Origin: Nomia melanderi
Taxonomy: Eukaryota; Arthropoda; Insecta; Hymenoptera; Halictidae
Length of the DNA stretch: 64,000 nt
Assembly: GCF_051020985.1 (NCBI RefSeq)
Contig: NC_135000.1
Span: 2,790,001 to 2,854,000, forward strand
Direction: 5' to 3'
Part shown: positions 51,061-62,375 of the stretch, in pieces
Layout of the letters: every line of letters begins with the position of its first letter
How positions within the stretch are numbered: position 1 is the first letter of the stretch
Program-made: the position numbers and the translations under genes
The notes under the pieces: model-generated
The model's input: the letters and a program-made list of their open reading frames with translations, nothing else
What the model was told of the DNA's origin: nothing
Databases searched by the model: none

Positions 51061-51550
51061 CACTTCGACTTCCAGGGTGGTGACTGGTAACCGGAGCTTC
51101 GAAATTGCCGAAGAACAATTACAATAAAATATTGATTTTAAATAAAAATATTTAGTAACGTAAAAAGCTAGCTCACAGCGTAATATGATTATTGTAATAC
51201 TAAAGCATCAATAATTATTTTCAATACCATTTCCCTTTGTCATTAACCAGTTAACTGTAGAATTTAGTTGGAAAAACCTCTTGTTGTGCGCGTAATAAAA
51301 TAGAAAAATGGAGCGTGTACTCGTCGAACGCAGGGCGAATGCACGTGGTATTATATTTGAATAAAAGATCAAAGCGAAACAAAGAAAAATTACATGTTTA
51401 GGTGGAAAAATAAAGAATTCATCGCTGAGAGAATTAGTGTCGTGTCAAGCTTTACGATGACGTATATACTCGTCAAACACAGTTAACTGGTTAAAGAATG
51501 AGCATTACTATTCAAAACGCTAGAAATTTTCATGGCAGTCAACGTGCTAA
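51057..51550. mobile_element. TTAA-bounded MITE, CACATTGNATGCC family, interrupted by a nested MITE
   Basis: Left TCAACACTTCGACTTCCAGG, right CATGGCAGTCAACGTGCTAA, complementary with several changes. With the nested 51243-51494 element removed it is about 244 bp. It shares TCAA 51057-51060 with the preceding element. Confidence 0.6.
51243..51494. mobile_element. TTAA-bounded MITE, CCAGTTAACTG family (252 bp)
   Basis: Left TTAACCAGTTAACTGTAGAA and right CACAGTTAACTGGTTAA, TTAA at both ends. Homologous along its length to 53714-53964 in the same orientation. Nested inside 51057-51550. Confidence 0.85.
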
Positions 51551-52230
51551 GAGGTGTTGGCAGCACTGAAAATCGCTATGCGCATATAACACAGCAGAAG
51601 CGCGCACAGATGCGTGTCCACGTTCTTCCGTTACGGTGATAGCTTCTGTTACCGTTTAGTGTTATTCGTCAATATTAGTTAAATAGTGTAGTTTATAACT
51701 TCAATATTAAACGCCAATAAGAGAGTACCCCACCGAGGAACGACATAGACATAATCAAATTCAAAGTTGTTGCGTACAAAGTCAATTTAGCCTCAGCTAA
51801 ATAATTTACGTTTACCTTCCTACAGAATTTTCCCAACAAACGTCCCAGCAAAGTGGAGCCATATTTGATCGTCACTTCAAAACACGGGGCTGCAGCGTTG
51901 GCGCACTTTTATCCATTATTGTCCTATTCGATCTTGCGCGTTGCGGGAATGATAACGCTAGATAACGGGCCATTTTTATCAGAGCCATTTTATACCCTAC
52001 AAACGTTCGCGACGCGAGGTTTTACGCCGTCGGCAAATGGACCGTCCCTTTGTCAACGTCGTTGCGACACGAGCGGCAGGAAGAGACTTAGCAACCAGGG
52101 ATTATTTTCCGTAAGGCCGTTTCGAAACATTCGTCGCTGGGATTGCCGGCGATTTATTCTCATTTCGATTGTTCCTTCCTTGAGAAATAAAAGGTTCAGC
52201 TGCAATTTGTCGTCGTTACGATTTTACAGG

Positions 52231-52449
52231 TTAACACTAGGGTTACGGGCATTTATTGTACACTTCATTCTATTATTCCTAAAAGAATTGATGTTTATTA
52301 AGATTGTGGAAACTGGAGATTTGATAGTAGGTAATTGGGGTACACGTCAGTGTGACCGCATCAATCAAAATCGGCGTGAACATTTGCAAAATAATATTTC
52401 TAAAATCCAATATGCGTCAATTAGACGCGTTCTGTAAACCTAGCGTTAA
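52231..52449. mobile_element. TTAA-bounded MITE, CACTAGGTTTACGG family (219 bp)
   Basis: Left TTAACACTAGGGTTACGGGC, right CTGTAAACCTAGCGTTAA: near-perfect inverted termini with TTAA on both sides. The subterminal GCGTCAATTAGACGCG palindrome corresponds to GCGTCGAAATGACGCG in 43941-44868. Confidence 0.85.
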
Positions 52450-53040
52450 GGATTGTCCCCACCTAGAGACTTGATGAATGTACGGAAGGTTTAGGAATTT
52501 GTTTTGTTAATAACTATCAACTGAAAACTTTTCATTCCTTGTGGATGAATAACTGTGATCCTCTGTGGTTTGTTTATATTTTTTCAAAGGCAAAATGATA
52601 CAAACTGTCGCAGCTATTGCATTTTCTGTGAATTTATAAATTGAAATATAATATCTACAACGTAGCGTACGAATTTTTTGATGTTTCAAATAATTACTTT
52701 TTTACAGACATATGTAGCTAATTTTTCGGATAAACACAGGTTTCTGCGCTTTGAATGCTTGCCATTTCCATGATAATTAAAATTTTTGCGAATCTGTAAG
52801 CTAAATTTTAGAGTATTTATTTCTATTTGGAAACCAGCGAAAATTGTTGTCTTCGAATATTTCAGTTGTTTATAATGCACTCTGCTAAGAACGGAGGTTC
52901 CACAACAATGGTTTTGAATAACTGTACCATTTTGTAACATTCTGGCTAACAAAGAGTATAAATGTAAAAGAGAATGTAACAGTCATACGTCTACAGAAAA
53001 TCAGAAATTGTCACCTCCTAAAATTCAAAAGGTGATGTTC
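52450..53040. repeat. Dispersed repeat, second copy of the 44100-44795 sequence
   Basis: Ordered matches with 44100-44795, for example CATTTCYATNATNATTAAAATTT, GTATTTATTTCTAT, TTGAAATTATTTATAAT / TTCAGTTGTTTATAAT and a hairpin-like GGTGGTGAGCTCC / GGTGATGTTCTCC at the right. Non-coding; class unknown. It abuts the right end of the short element 52231-52449. Confidence 0.6.
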
Positions 53041-53385
53041 TCCGGTAACACTAAAAGTAACAGACGGTTCAAATTGACCCATCTTAGAACGTTTAGTTTG
53101 CAACTAATTAAATTACGACGAGCCATTTGCGAAAAATTGTAAAATCAATTTATACATTCATACAGATACAACAATAACAAACTCATCATAACCCCAGAAA
53201 TATATTCTCCTAATTCTCATAAAAACTCAGAAATAAAACAGCCCAATTACTTAGTGCCTTCAGAATCAACACTAAAATGACCTCATTCCTGTTTTCTCCA
53301 ATTCAAAATTCTTAAAAAACTAACTGATATTACTCTGACGAAATATCAGACGATGTATCAATGCGCACAGTGACTTCCAAATCAA

Positions 53386-53636
53386 TTAACCCCTTGTCCA
53401 ATGACTCATTTCTCAACTCTAATCAGTACGGTTACTTTGTCGGTAATAATTAACTGGAAAAAGAAACAAATTCTAAGCATATGTTATGCCAATATTTCCT
53501 ATTAAGTACAATAGTGGACTACACAGGAATAATATTTACTTAGAATTTGAATGAACTGAATAATTTATATACTTGTTGAATCATATTGAAAATCGTCACC
53601 ACGAATCTCACTCATTGTTGTAGGACAAGGGGTTAA
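53386..53636. mobile_element. TTAA-bounded MITE, CCCCTTGTCC family (251 bp)
   Basis: Left TTAACCCCTTGTCC and right GGACAAGGGGTTAA are perfect complements with TTAA included. Same length as the copy at 2877-3127. Non-coding. Confidence 0.85.
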
Positions 53637-53713
53637 AATCTGAATACATGCACTCTTGAAAACTCTATAGACGAATGTCAACAAGTCAATTCAACTATTC
53701 CGTAATTTTAATC

Positions 53714-53964
53714 TTAACCAGTTAAGTGTGGAATTTAGTTTGATAAATCTCTCCTTGTGCGCGCTATAAAATCAAATAATGAAGTGTATACTCGTTAAAT
53801 GCAAGCCAAATGTACTTAAAATATACCCTAACGAAAAACTAAAGCGAAACGAAGAGGAATTACATGTTTGTCTCAAAAAATAAATAATCCACTGTTGAAA
53901 AAGTTAGCATCATGAAGAGTTTTAAGATGACTTGTATACTCGTCAAACACAGTTAACTGGTTAA
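53714..53964. mobile_element. TTAA-bounded MITE, CCAGTTAACTG family (251 bp)
   Basis: Left TTAACCAGTTAAGTGTGG and right CACAGTTAACTGGTTAA. Shares TTGTGCGCG, GTACTCGT and ATTACATGTTT blocks at equal spacing with 51243-51494. The solo LTR starts 12 bases after it. Confidence 0.85.
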
Positions 53965-53971
53965 AAAAGTA

Positions 53972-53976
53972 CTTGG
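53972..53976. repeat. Target site duplication CTTGG, left of solo LTR
   Basis: Perfect 5-bp copy of 54707-54711, immediately before the TG terminus of the LTR. Confidence 0.8.
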
Positions 53977-54706
53977 TGTTAAGGCCACTTATAGCCTTAC
54001 CGTTTCGTCCGACCCCTTAAAACCATCGTAGTTTTTAGTTTGTATACACTTTTTATGTTTTCTAAGGCTTATTGTACATTTGGTAGTTTTTTCGGAACAG
54101 TAAGAGCCTTCGTCCCGTTCACAACTTGCAATCGTCCTTACGGTATTACGAGAAGGGACCGTGGCAGCCATAAATCCCTGAACCCATAAGGCCCGCGATT
54201 CTAGCTGTAGATTTTCATTGTCTATTGTTCAGATCTGGCGTCCAGTCACCAGTATTTTTAACTCTCTTGCCCGTCTGTTAGCATGTGTTATTAAGGCCAA
54301 GCGTTTCTTGCTTTTTACCTGCCACGGTCGACGATTGCAAACGGGACGAATTAGTTATTAACTTTAGCAACTAGGAAGACCAGAAGGGAAGGGACTGTGT
54401 CTCCCTTCCACAACCATTTTAGATCGAAAAGGGCTAACCAGAACGTCTTCACCCCCGCGAAGACGACATTGCGGAGGTGTCGTCAAAGACGATTCTGGGA
54501 GGTCCAGCCAGTTGAGAATCATAGTTGGAAACAAATAGTCAGACAAGCAAATAAAGAGTATCTAACATATTTCGAGTCACTACATTGATTTTCACAAGTA
54601 AATACAGTCCACTTAACAAAACTAAAAATTCGCACAAAGTTAATTCGGCGTGCGACGTACTAATTTAACCACCGAACGTCGTCGGTGGAAAACAAGGTAC
54701 ACGACA
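53977..54706. mobile_element. Solo LTR (730 bp) with 5-bp target duplication
   Basis: Starts TGTTAAGGCC and ends GTACACGACA, the TG...CA termini expected of a retrotransposon LTR. It is flanked on both sides by CTTGG (53972-53976 and 54707-54711), a perfect 5-bp target duplication, a length usual for Gypsy and Bel-Pao elements. Composition is clearly more GC-rich than the flanking intron. An AATAAAG resembling a polyadenylation signal lies near 54551. No internal domain, primer site or second LTR is seen, so this looks like the product of recombination between two LTRs. I cannot name the family, and the orientation is not proven. The TSD ends 33 bp before exon 4 of Ac3 and the left end sits 8 bp after a TTAA-bounded element. 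Confidence 0.85.
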
Positions 54707-54711
54707 CTTGG
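54707..54711. repeat. Target site duplication CTTGG, right of solo LTR
   Basis: Perfect 5-bp copy of 53972-53976, immediately after the CA terminus of the LTR. Confidence 0.8.
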
Positions 54712-54744
54712 TTTCATCAAGATCAATGACATTTGATGTTCCAG

Positions 54745-55064
54745 CTCTAGTAGCCGCAATCTCCAGGCCAGGAATGAACGAAGTCTGGTTAGCTGGCGTC
54801 AGCGGCATCATCCTGGTGACCCTGCTAGCCATGCAGGTGTCACTGAGCGTCCACTTAGCTGTAGACTCCAAGGAGCACCGAAGTGGAGGACCACTAGCCG
54901 CCGCGTGGGCTGTGTGCTTCTTCATTTACACGGCCTACGCTCTGCTCCCCATCAGATTACGTTACGCCTGCCTCGCAGGATTCGTCTTCTCTTTGGCACA
55001 CCTGATCGGCGCATTCGTCCCGTGCATTCTGTATCCCGCCCATTACCCGGCCATGATGGAACAC
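54745..55064 (+). CDS. Ac3: Adenylate cyclase type 5/6-like, coding exon 4 (TM3-TM5)
   Basis: Completes codon 218 and encodes residues 219-324. The acceptor is TGATGTTCCAG and the donor CAC|GTGAGT (phase 0). Hydrophobic segments at about 233-255 (TM3), 267-287 (TM4) and 290-312 (TM5) give five of the six spans of the first membrane domain. The FFIYTAYALLP block in TM4 followed by Ile-Arg-Leu-Arg is close to the FFIYTIYTLLP-V-R-M-R block of mammalian ADCY5. The protein breaks off where the family continues into TM6 and the Thr-x-Tyr/Pro-Ala linker. No exon matching that part is visible up to base 64000, so the rest of the gene lies outside. Base composition is more GC-rich than the flanking introns, as expected for coding sequence. 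A solo LTR ends only 33 bases (beyond its target duplication) before this exon. Confidence 0.92.
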
Positions 55065-55139
55065 GTGAGTGCTATTACAAACACCAACTGATCGACCGTT
55101 CGCGTGACATTGTGATTTAAAGAACCATTACCCGCAGTC

Positions 55140-56120
55140 GGGACTATTTTACTCGCTTCGAGATTTATTGGCGAACACGGTGGAGATGATTATATTGAAT
55201 TTGGTGAAAAGCCATTGTTTCAGTTGTTATGGAATTTATTAGGGGCGTTAGTGAGGATTAGGTTAGATTTGGAGAAGATCGTTCGTTCAGACGTGATTAT
55301 TTCAATTGCTTTGAAATTTACTGGTGGAGTTAATGAGGATTATGTTAGAGTTGGGGAAAATCATTTGTTCAGATGTGATCGTTTTCATTGATTTGAAAAA
55401 TATGAGTGAAGATTGTGAAGATTTGGCTGGTTTTGGGGAGAATCATTTGTTCAGAAGTGATTGTATTAATTGTGCTGATATTTATTAGTGGAAATACTGA
55501 AGATAACATTGCATTTAGATAGAAATATATATCCAGGTGTGATCAGTTTATTCGGTTCTAGATGAGAAAGTGAAAATACTGAAAATCACACAACTACTGG
55601 AGAGAATAATGTATTCAGAAAATCATTCGTTCGTGTTACTCGTTCTGAAATTTATTGGTCAAGACAGGGCAGTTTACACCAGATCTAATTATCATATCAG
55701 TGCATGTATTATTTGATATGAATATAGATTTGTTAGCGAAGACAGCAAAGATTACACTTGATCCAGGAAGAATAATTAGTTTAGAACTGATTATTTTATT
55801 CATTTTGAAATTCAATAGCGAAGTTGACACCGGACTTATGGAGAATAATTCGGTGAGAGCTCATTATCGTAATTATTTCGAAGTTAATTAGTGAAAATCG
55901 TGCACATTATATAGTCAAAAGAAGAAATCATTGCAAGTACCCATATTATTTGAATTCTGAAGAGATTTACTAGTGAAGACAGAGAAGATTACACTGAATC
56001 TATAAAGACTCATTAGTGCACCCAAGATTATTATAATTATCTCGAGATTTATTAATGAAAATAATGAAGATAACAATTGCCAAAAGAATAATTACGTAAT
56101 TCGAGACTCCAATATCAACT
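55140..56120. repeat. Degenerate tandem repeat, about 80-bp unit
   Basis: Many diverged units combining GAAATTTATTAGTGAAGA, GAAGATTACACT and AGAATCATTYGTTCAGA. Confidence 0.7.
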
Positions 56121-56454
56121 TCTAGAGTTGTTAATGAAAACAAGGTTGTTTACATTACATTTAGAATAGCCCTATTACTTCTGGAACGATTAATTTATTC
56201 ATTTCGAGATTCATTAGAGGATGTTGCACATTATTGTGTAATTTACAGAACCAGTAGTTTCATTAATTATAGAATACTTAAGAGACTAGGAGACTTTGAA
56301 ATTTCAACGACACTATGTATTACTCTAACTTTTACGCGTATCGAAGGCTGGAAATACATTACCAGAAAGTATTCTAAAAAGTATACCAGCTGCTAGAAAG
56401 CATTCCAGTGACCATCCAGCTTCATGTAACACTCCGCTGACAATCTATGTCCCA

Positions 56455-56640
56455 GATAAATCGCGCTGACTAGAAATATGACCCTAGATAAATGGTGCTG
56501 ACCAGAAATATGAGACTAGATAAATTACTCTCAATGGAAATATTACGATAGATGAATTATCCTCGTTATGAACTCGACCTTTCGTAAATTATGCTCATTA
56601 AGGATATGATCTTAGGGAAACTGGAGATGGTTAGCCAGGA
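56455..56640. repeat. Degenerate tandem repeat, about 38-bp unit
   Basis: Units of AGAAATATGACCCTAGATAA then ATGGTGCTGACC. Confidence 0.6.
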
Positions 56641-56699
56641 ATATTGAAGCGCGCAATATATTTTGCCGAGATTTACGAGCCTCGCGAAAGTAAACAATC

Positions 56700-57080
56700 T
56701 GAAAGTGTAGTTTGAAATCTCAGTAAGTACAAGTGACTATAGATGCTTTTAAATAAGTATACGTTACTGTAAATACTCATGAAGTGACTATACCTTGCAA
56801 TAAGTGATAATGAAACGACCATCAAGGATTGTAAAAAACTGTGAGTGACTGTCACAGACTGTAACTACTTTTGAAATGAAAATCGAAGACTGTGAGTACT
56901 CATGAAATGACAACTGAAGACTGTAAGCACTTATGAAATGACTATCAAAAATTGGAAGAGACTGAATGAATATCAAAGATTGTAAGGGACTACGAGTAAC
57001 TATCAAAGACAGTAGGTACTTCAGAAAAGTCTATCAAAATCCATAAGAGACAGCGAATGACTTATGACGACTGTAAAATA
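56700..57080. repeat. Degenerate tandem repeat, about 34-bp unit
   Basis: Units of GAAATGACTATCAAAGACTG followed by TAAGTACTCAT. Confidence 0.75.
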
Positions 57081-57429
57081 CTGTAAATAACTGAAAATAT
57101 CATCTCTCTCGATGAAATATACTGACCACGACATTTCTATTTTCGGACAAAATAACGATCATAAACACAAAGATACGAAAACAATATAACTAAAAGGACT
57201 ATGAAGACACAGTAACATCTAAACAAAACACAGGGACTACAAGATCCTCAATACCATTAAAATAACAATAATAAACGTCAAACTAATAAAACAATATATA
57301 TAATTAAAAACGACCATAAAGACAGATTCCAATTTCGATAAAATAAACAGCCTAATACGTTCATAACAACGCAAAACATGCTGACTATCAATACAAAAAC
57401 GCTGAAAACTATCAACAGGACTACAAAAT

Positions 57430-57677
57430 CAAATATCCATTTCGAGAATATTTTTCTCAACAAATATTCATTATTTTCTGATGAAATATCAATGATACGT
57501 TTTACAACTAACATAAAAAAATACCTTGTATAAATTAAGTGACAACGCTCGTTTATTTCGATGTTCCATGTGTCGATACATTATATAAAATTTGATATTG
57601 AATTGTAAATTTGACCATTTTGTTCGGTCAAATCAAATGGCTATTGAAAGGCGCCGCTCGAGTGCAAAGGGTTGAAT
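57430..57677. mobile_element. MITE, CCCTTTGCACTCG family, left end decayed
   Basis: The right end CTCGAGTGCAAAGGGTTGAA is intact except for the TTAA. Internal sequence is the reverse complement of the 35150-35395 copy (GATGTTCCATGTGTCGATAC; TCATTATTTTCTGAT). The left terminal 15-20 bases are unrecognisable. Confidence 0.7.
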
Positions 57678-57699
57678 TACCTTTCAAACCTTTAAACAA

Positions 57700-58080
57700 T
57701 ACAATTACCGTGAGAAACGTTAAAAACTACGGTGGCCCTAAGATTTTAATTAGGAACTATAAATACCGAATCACCTCGGACGGACCTGTAATACTAGTTA
57801 CGTGAGATGCAGTTGCGTGCCGCCTGTCAGAGTCCCGCGACTACGAAAACCATCCCACAAGGGAGGAATTTGAACGCCGTTGCACCTTCGGCACGGTTAT
57901 CGTTGCGCCGACGGAAACTTCAATGGCCGAACGTGAGAAGAGAGAGCGGACGCGCTGCATAACAGCCGGGGGCGTCGTTAACGACCCGATTATTAACCGA
58001 AACGGTGCAATCGATGCGTCGCTGGATCGCGATACCGGCAACACGCTATGAGGCAACGCAGCACCTGTTAATAATAGACC
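57700..58080. other. CpG-rich block in intron 4
   Basis: High-CpG segment (for example GTCGTTAACGACCCGATTAT near 57973) between AT-rich regions. Candidate regulatory sequence; no coding signal. Confidence 0.45.
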
Positions 58081-58179
58081 ACTGGATCAGTAGGTGCCAA
58101 TAAGATGCACTGCAGAATTTCCAAGGAACGTGTACCGTTGGCCAATAACTTGATAGATAGGGTTGGGCAATGGGGAATG

Positions 58180-58930
58180 GGGAATGGTGACAGATTGAAC
58201 GGTTTATGTCTGCGAGATACCTTGCCTAGGCTGAAGAATAAGGAATAACTGCTGATTGATCAGTTTTTGACTGGGAGATCACTTGGCTAGGCTTTAAAAA
58301 GCGGAATCATGACTCCTTGATTAGTTTTCGTCTGCGAGATAGCTTGCCTAAGCTGAGAAATGATGAGTGATTGCCAATGGATCAGTTTTTCACTGGAAGA
58401 TCAGTTCGATAGGATTTAAAAAGCGGAATCATGACTCCTTGATTAGTCTTCGTCTGTGAGATAGCTTGCCTGAGCTGAGGAATGAGGAATGATTGCTGAC
58501 TGATCAGTTTTTGACTGGGAGATCACTTGGCTAGGCTTTAAAAAGCGGAATCATGACTCCTTGATTAGTTTTCGTCTGCGAGATAGCTTGCCTAAGCTGA
58601 GAAATGAGGAATGACAGCAGATTGATCAGTTTTTCACTGGGAGATCAATTGGCTAGGATTTAAAAAGCGGAATCATGACTCCTCGATCAGTTTTCGTCTG
58701 CGAGATAGCTTGCCTAAGCTGAGGAATAAGGCATGACTGCTTATTGATCAGTTTTTGACTGGGAGATCACTTGGCCAGGCTATGGAAAGCGAAATCATGA
58801 CTTATTGATTAGTTTTCTTCAAGTAGAACAAATGGATAGGTTGATTAATGAAGAATGATGGCTGATTCATCAGTTTTTATCCGGCGGATCATTTAGCTAG
58901 GCTTAGGACTGAAGAAGGAGGTGTGATTTA
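58180..58930. repeat. Tandem repeat, about 122-bp unit (about six copies)
   Basis: TGATCAGTTTTTGACTGGGA recurs near 58258, 58379, 58501, 58623 and 58745. Each is followed by AAAAAGCGGAATCATGACTC and GTCTGCGAGATAGCTTGCCT, except where the last units decay. Confidence 0.92.
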
Positions 58931-60614
58931 TCAGTTTTTCCCTCTTCTTATTACATTTTGGTCGATAACATGCTATTTATCAATATAGTTACTCGTAACT
59001 AATGAAAAGCTATACTCGAACAAACAAATATGCAATGATATAAGCAAACCTCTAACTAGACATGAAGTGATCTTTCAAGAGTAGCTACTCTCTGTTCGAC
59101 TGAAGAGGGAAGTTATTGAATCTGGAGATTCAAAAAAATTATGAGTTTCTGTATGTAAGTAGACTAAATCGAGTCAAATACATTCCATATTTAACTATTT
59201 AAATTATTTCTTTGTTAATTGACTGTAACTTTTCAACGATTGCAGAAGAAGGAATAAACCAATGTATCATTATGTCTGATCTGGCAATTTAAACACATTG
59301 ATCATCAGTAATTTCCAGAGAAAATTTATGCACTAGATTGCCTATACACATACTTCACTCGCATTATATTTTCAAGTGTTTAAAGCAATATAACCTCCTC
59401 ATAGGACGCTAGCACCATCAAATGGGTAAAACTGAGCAATTCTGACTTCTTTCAAAATTACTAAAAAAAAACAATAAGAATCTACACGCAGAAAGCACGT
59501 AGAATGCTGCAAAAGTATAAATATTCCACTGTCACTTGGTTGTTAGTAATCTTCGTGAAGATTCACGTTTGTAAGTAAAGAAACCTACAAACAAAATTCA
59601 ATGGGAAACCTATTCCTGATGTAGGAGAACATTTTGAAAAACAATCAAATTTGTTTGTAGCTTTCCTCTGCCTACCTTCAACCTTTTGCAGTTACCCATA
59701 CAAAGAAACCGAGTTAGCAATACATCAAGTAAATCGTAAACAATCGAAAACTCAATATCTGTAAATGTATGAATACAGAAATTTGGAGATGTATTCAATC
59801 AAGCACCCAATATCATAAGTTACATGGAAACTTACTGAATTAAATCGGCATAAGATAAACCAATTGTCCAATAAAGGCAAACCAATTTATCGAGACCTTC
59901 AAGTGGACACAAGCACCACAAACGATGTACACAAAGTTGAACTTCTGCTCTGCGATTAAACAGGAGCACATTAGAGACAGGGAACACATGTGCTACGATT
60001 CATTAAATCCGCAACGCGCTAAACCCACGAGAATGGTACGAACGAGAGAAACAATGGATGAACGAACTAGTTAACGAGCTACAAAGCGCTGCGTATGCCA
60101 GGCTCAATGATCTATAGGATTAGCCAAAATCCTATGATCGACACAGGACATACGGATACCAGTTGAATAGAAGATTTCAACTGCTGCATAATGACGTTTG
60201 AGCCAGGCGACTCTGCGCAGAATCCATTCATATGGAAATGATTACGAATTAATTTGACGGACCGGTGCAATGCTATTGGTCAATTCAGGTTGAGGTGAGT
60301 TTTGTGTCTTTATGACCTGGTCACATTAAACTGATCAATTGTTTTCAATTTTCTTCGGTGGCATATTGAAACTTGTACAGAAATTTATTTAACTACTATC
60401 TTCGTATGTAGGCATATTTACAAATAATTTATTTTCTCTCAGGTACCTGAAAATATTAATAAGTATTGTCGTTCGAGTGTAGGTTGATTCTGCGTGAAAC
60501 TTTTCATGTCCGTAATACTTTATATAATATTTTAATAATATTGTATACGGTGTGGATAATGTAGGTTAAGTAGGGGGGAGCAGACGGTTGGATTATCAAG
60601 ACAACTAATAGTTG

Positions 60615-60735
60615 AAACGAAATAATAACTGACAATCAGAAGGAAATAATTGGAACTAAAAATCAGTACCAAATAATTGTAATTAATAATCAGAACCAAA
60701 TAATCAGATCTGACAATCAAACCTCAATAATTACA
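60615..60735. repeat. Short degenerate tandem repeat
   Basis: Three to four units of AATAATCAGAACCAAATAAT. Confidence 0.65.
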
Positions 60736-62123
60736 AGAGTAAAATTGAAAAAAGCCTGAGTCGAAATGAACCCAACAATTAATACCAATATTCGATTTCA
60801 AAGGTAAAATTTGAAATTCGAAAACGTAGGTCAACTAACACAGCAGACTATAGGTACACACACCATGAAATCATTCCACATTGAAATTGACATCTAATTA
60901 GCACGAGTTGCATTACTCAGGGACGAGAGGTCACCCTGATCGTGTTTTGTTCGATTAATCCGGGACCTTTGTCCCGGAAGGTTAAACCGTATCAAAGGGT
61001 AAAATTGCTCGCGTATTCACGCGGGGCAGAGGGAACGTGGCCCAACACGACGCTCGACAAATGAGAAACTGCGAGACGACCCAACGCACCACCATTTTTC
61101 AACCTGCCACCCCTCCAGTCGCAGCGAAAATTTCAATTCGCTCCCAGACCTCCTACGCCCTTTCCATACCTTGAATTATTCAATGAGCGAAGCTACTGTA
61201 AAATTGTGTTTCTAATCTCGATGGAAAGGTAAGAACTGTTCGCCGGATTTGAATTACTGGAATCGTGAATTTCAGTTAGCAATTTCAGAAGCGATTAATT
61301 ACTTGATTATATTGGGAACAGATAAGGTGAGAAGTGGAAGTTGAGTTTAATAGCAGGAAGGAGATTGAAATTCTGTAATTTAAACTACTTGAAAACGGAA
61401 AGGGTATTTTTGGAATTCTAGTTACCATTTACAGAATTAGAAACATTCATTTAAAATTCTGATCATGATAAGATTTTGATAATGCGTTTTGAAATAATTA
61501 TTTTGTCCTGCTATTCAAGTTGATTTTCTTTAAACTTGAAATTGATAATCGATCAGCATTTATCGGAGCGAGGAAGAATATTTTTATCGCAAATATTCCA
61601 CAATTATTTTCTGAGCCAACTGTGCGACTACAATGCTAGAATTCTAATTAATAAATTCTGCTTTAATTGCAATCTATTTTACTGTATACAATTCATCGAC
61701 ATCAACAATTACGATGTACTATGACTATATATAATTCATAACATCATAAAGACACATAAAACGATTATTTTCCTAACAAACAAAATTAAACTAATTAAAA
61801 TAATCCATATCAAAATTAACCTCCTTTGCCAATTTAAAGAAAAAAAGAAACACCTCAGAATACTATTTTCCAAATAAAACAATTTGTAACAAAAATTTTT
61901 CATATCCTACTAACTCATATCACTATCAGCAACAACAAAGCAGAAATGAATTTTCCACAGCATTACAGAACGCTCGGTATGACTTCATCCCCTTCATACC
62001 ATTTCTTAACCATTTTCAACATATAATAAAATATTCAAAAAGATAGCAGATAGCCATGCCTACAATCTTTTCTTAAAACACTAAAATTTCTGAAGTGGGT
62101 CAAACTGACTATATTGTCAGTAC

Positions 62124-62375
62124 TTAGCCCTGACCAGTCGCGAGGGGACCGCGAGGGGGTTTCAATCAACACATGATACAAAAAAATTATAAAGTTCGGT
62201 GTCTAATATTAAACTTCCTATAATACATCAATATCTGAAAAATTGAAAAAAAAATAGCTTCGCTTCTTCAGTAATGTACGGTCTCTTAATAATGTAATTT
62301 TCAAAAGTGTTGTCCATAGCTTACAAGAAAATGTTTAGTAGCTCTAATGAAACCCTTTCGAGTGCAAAGAGTTAA
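62124..62375. mobile_element. MITE, CCCTTTGCACTCG family (252 bp), left end diverged
   Basis: The right end TTTCGAGTGCAAAGAGTTAA is clear. The left end TTAGCCCTGACCAGTCGCG is a diverged complement. Internal CTATAATACATCAATATCTG corresponds to the same region of the 35150 copy. Confidence 0.65.

Larger units (their letters stand above)
49917..54744 (+). other. Ac3 intron 3 (4828 bp), packed with mobile-element remnants
   Basis: GT-AG intron in phase 1. From 50584 to 54711 it is close to a continuous series of TTAA-bounded elements ending in a solo LTR, with one CpG-rich patch (about 51880-52230). 49917-50583 is AT-rich without recognisable features. Confidence 0.85.

Noticed and set aside
51853..52437. 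194-codon open frame on the + strand
   Set aside because: It spans a CpG-rich patch and runs into a TTAA-bounded MITE (52231-52449). No family motif, no sensible domain, and it lies in a defined intron of Ac3.
54708..54744. Exon 4 reading frame extended upstream to an ATT/ATG at 54708
   Set aside because: The bases before 54745 are intron and LTR target site; the TTCCAG acceptor and phase 1 join to exon 3 fix the border.
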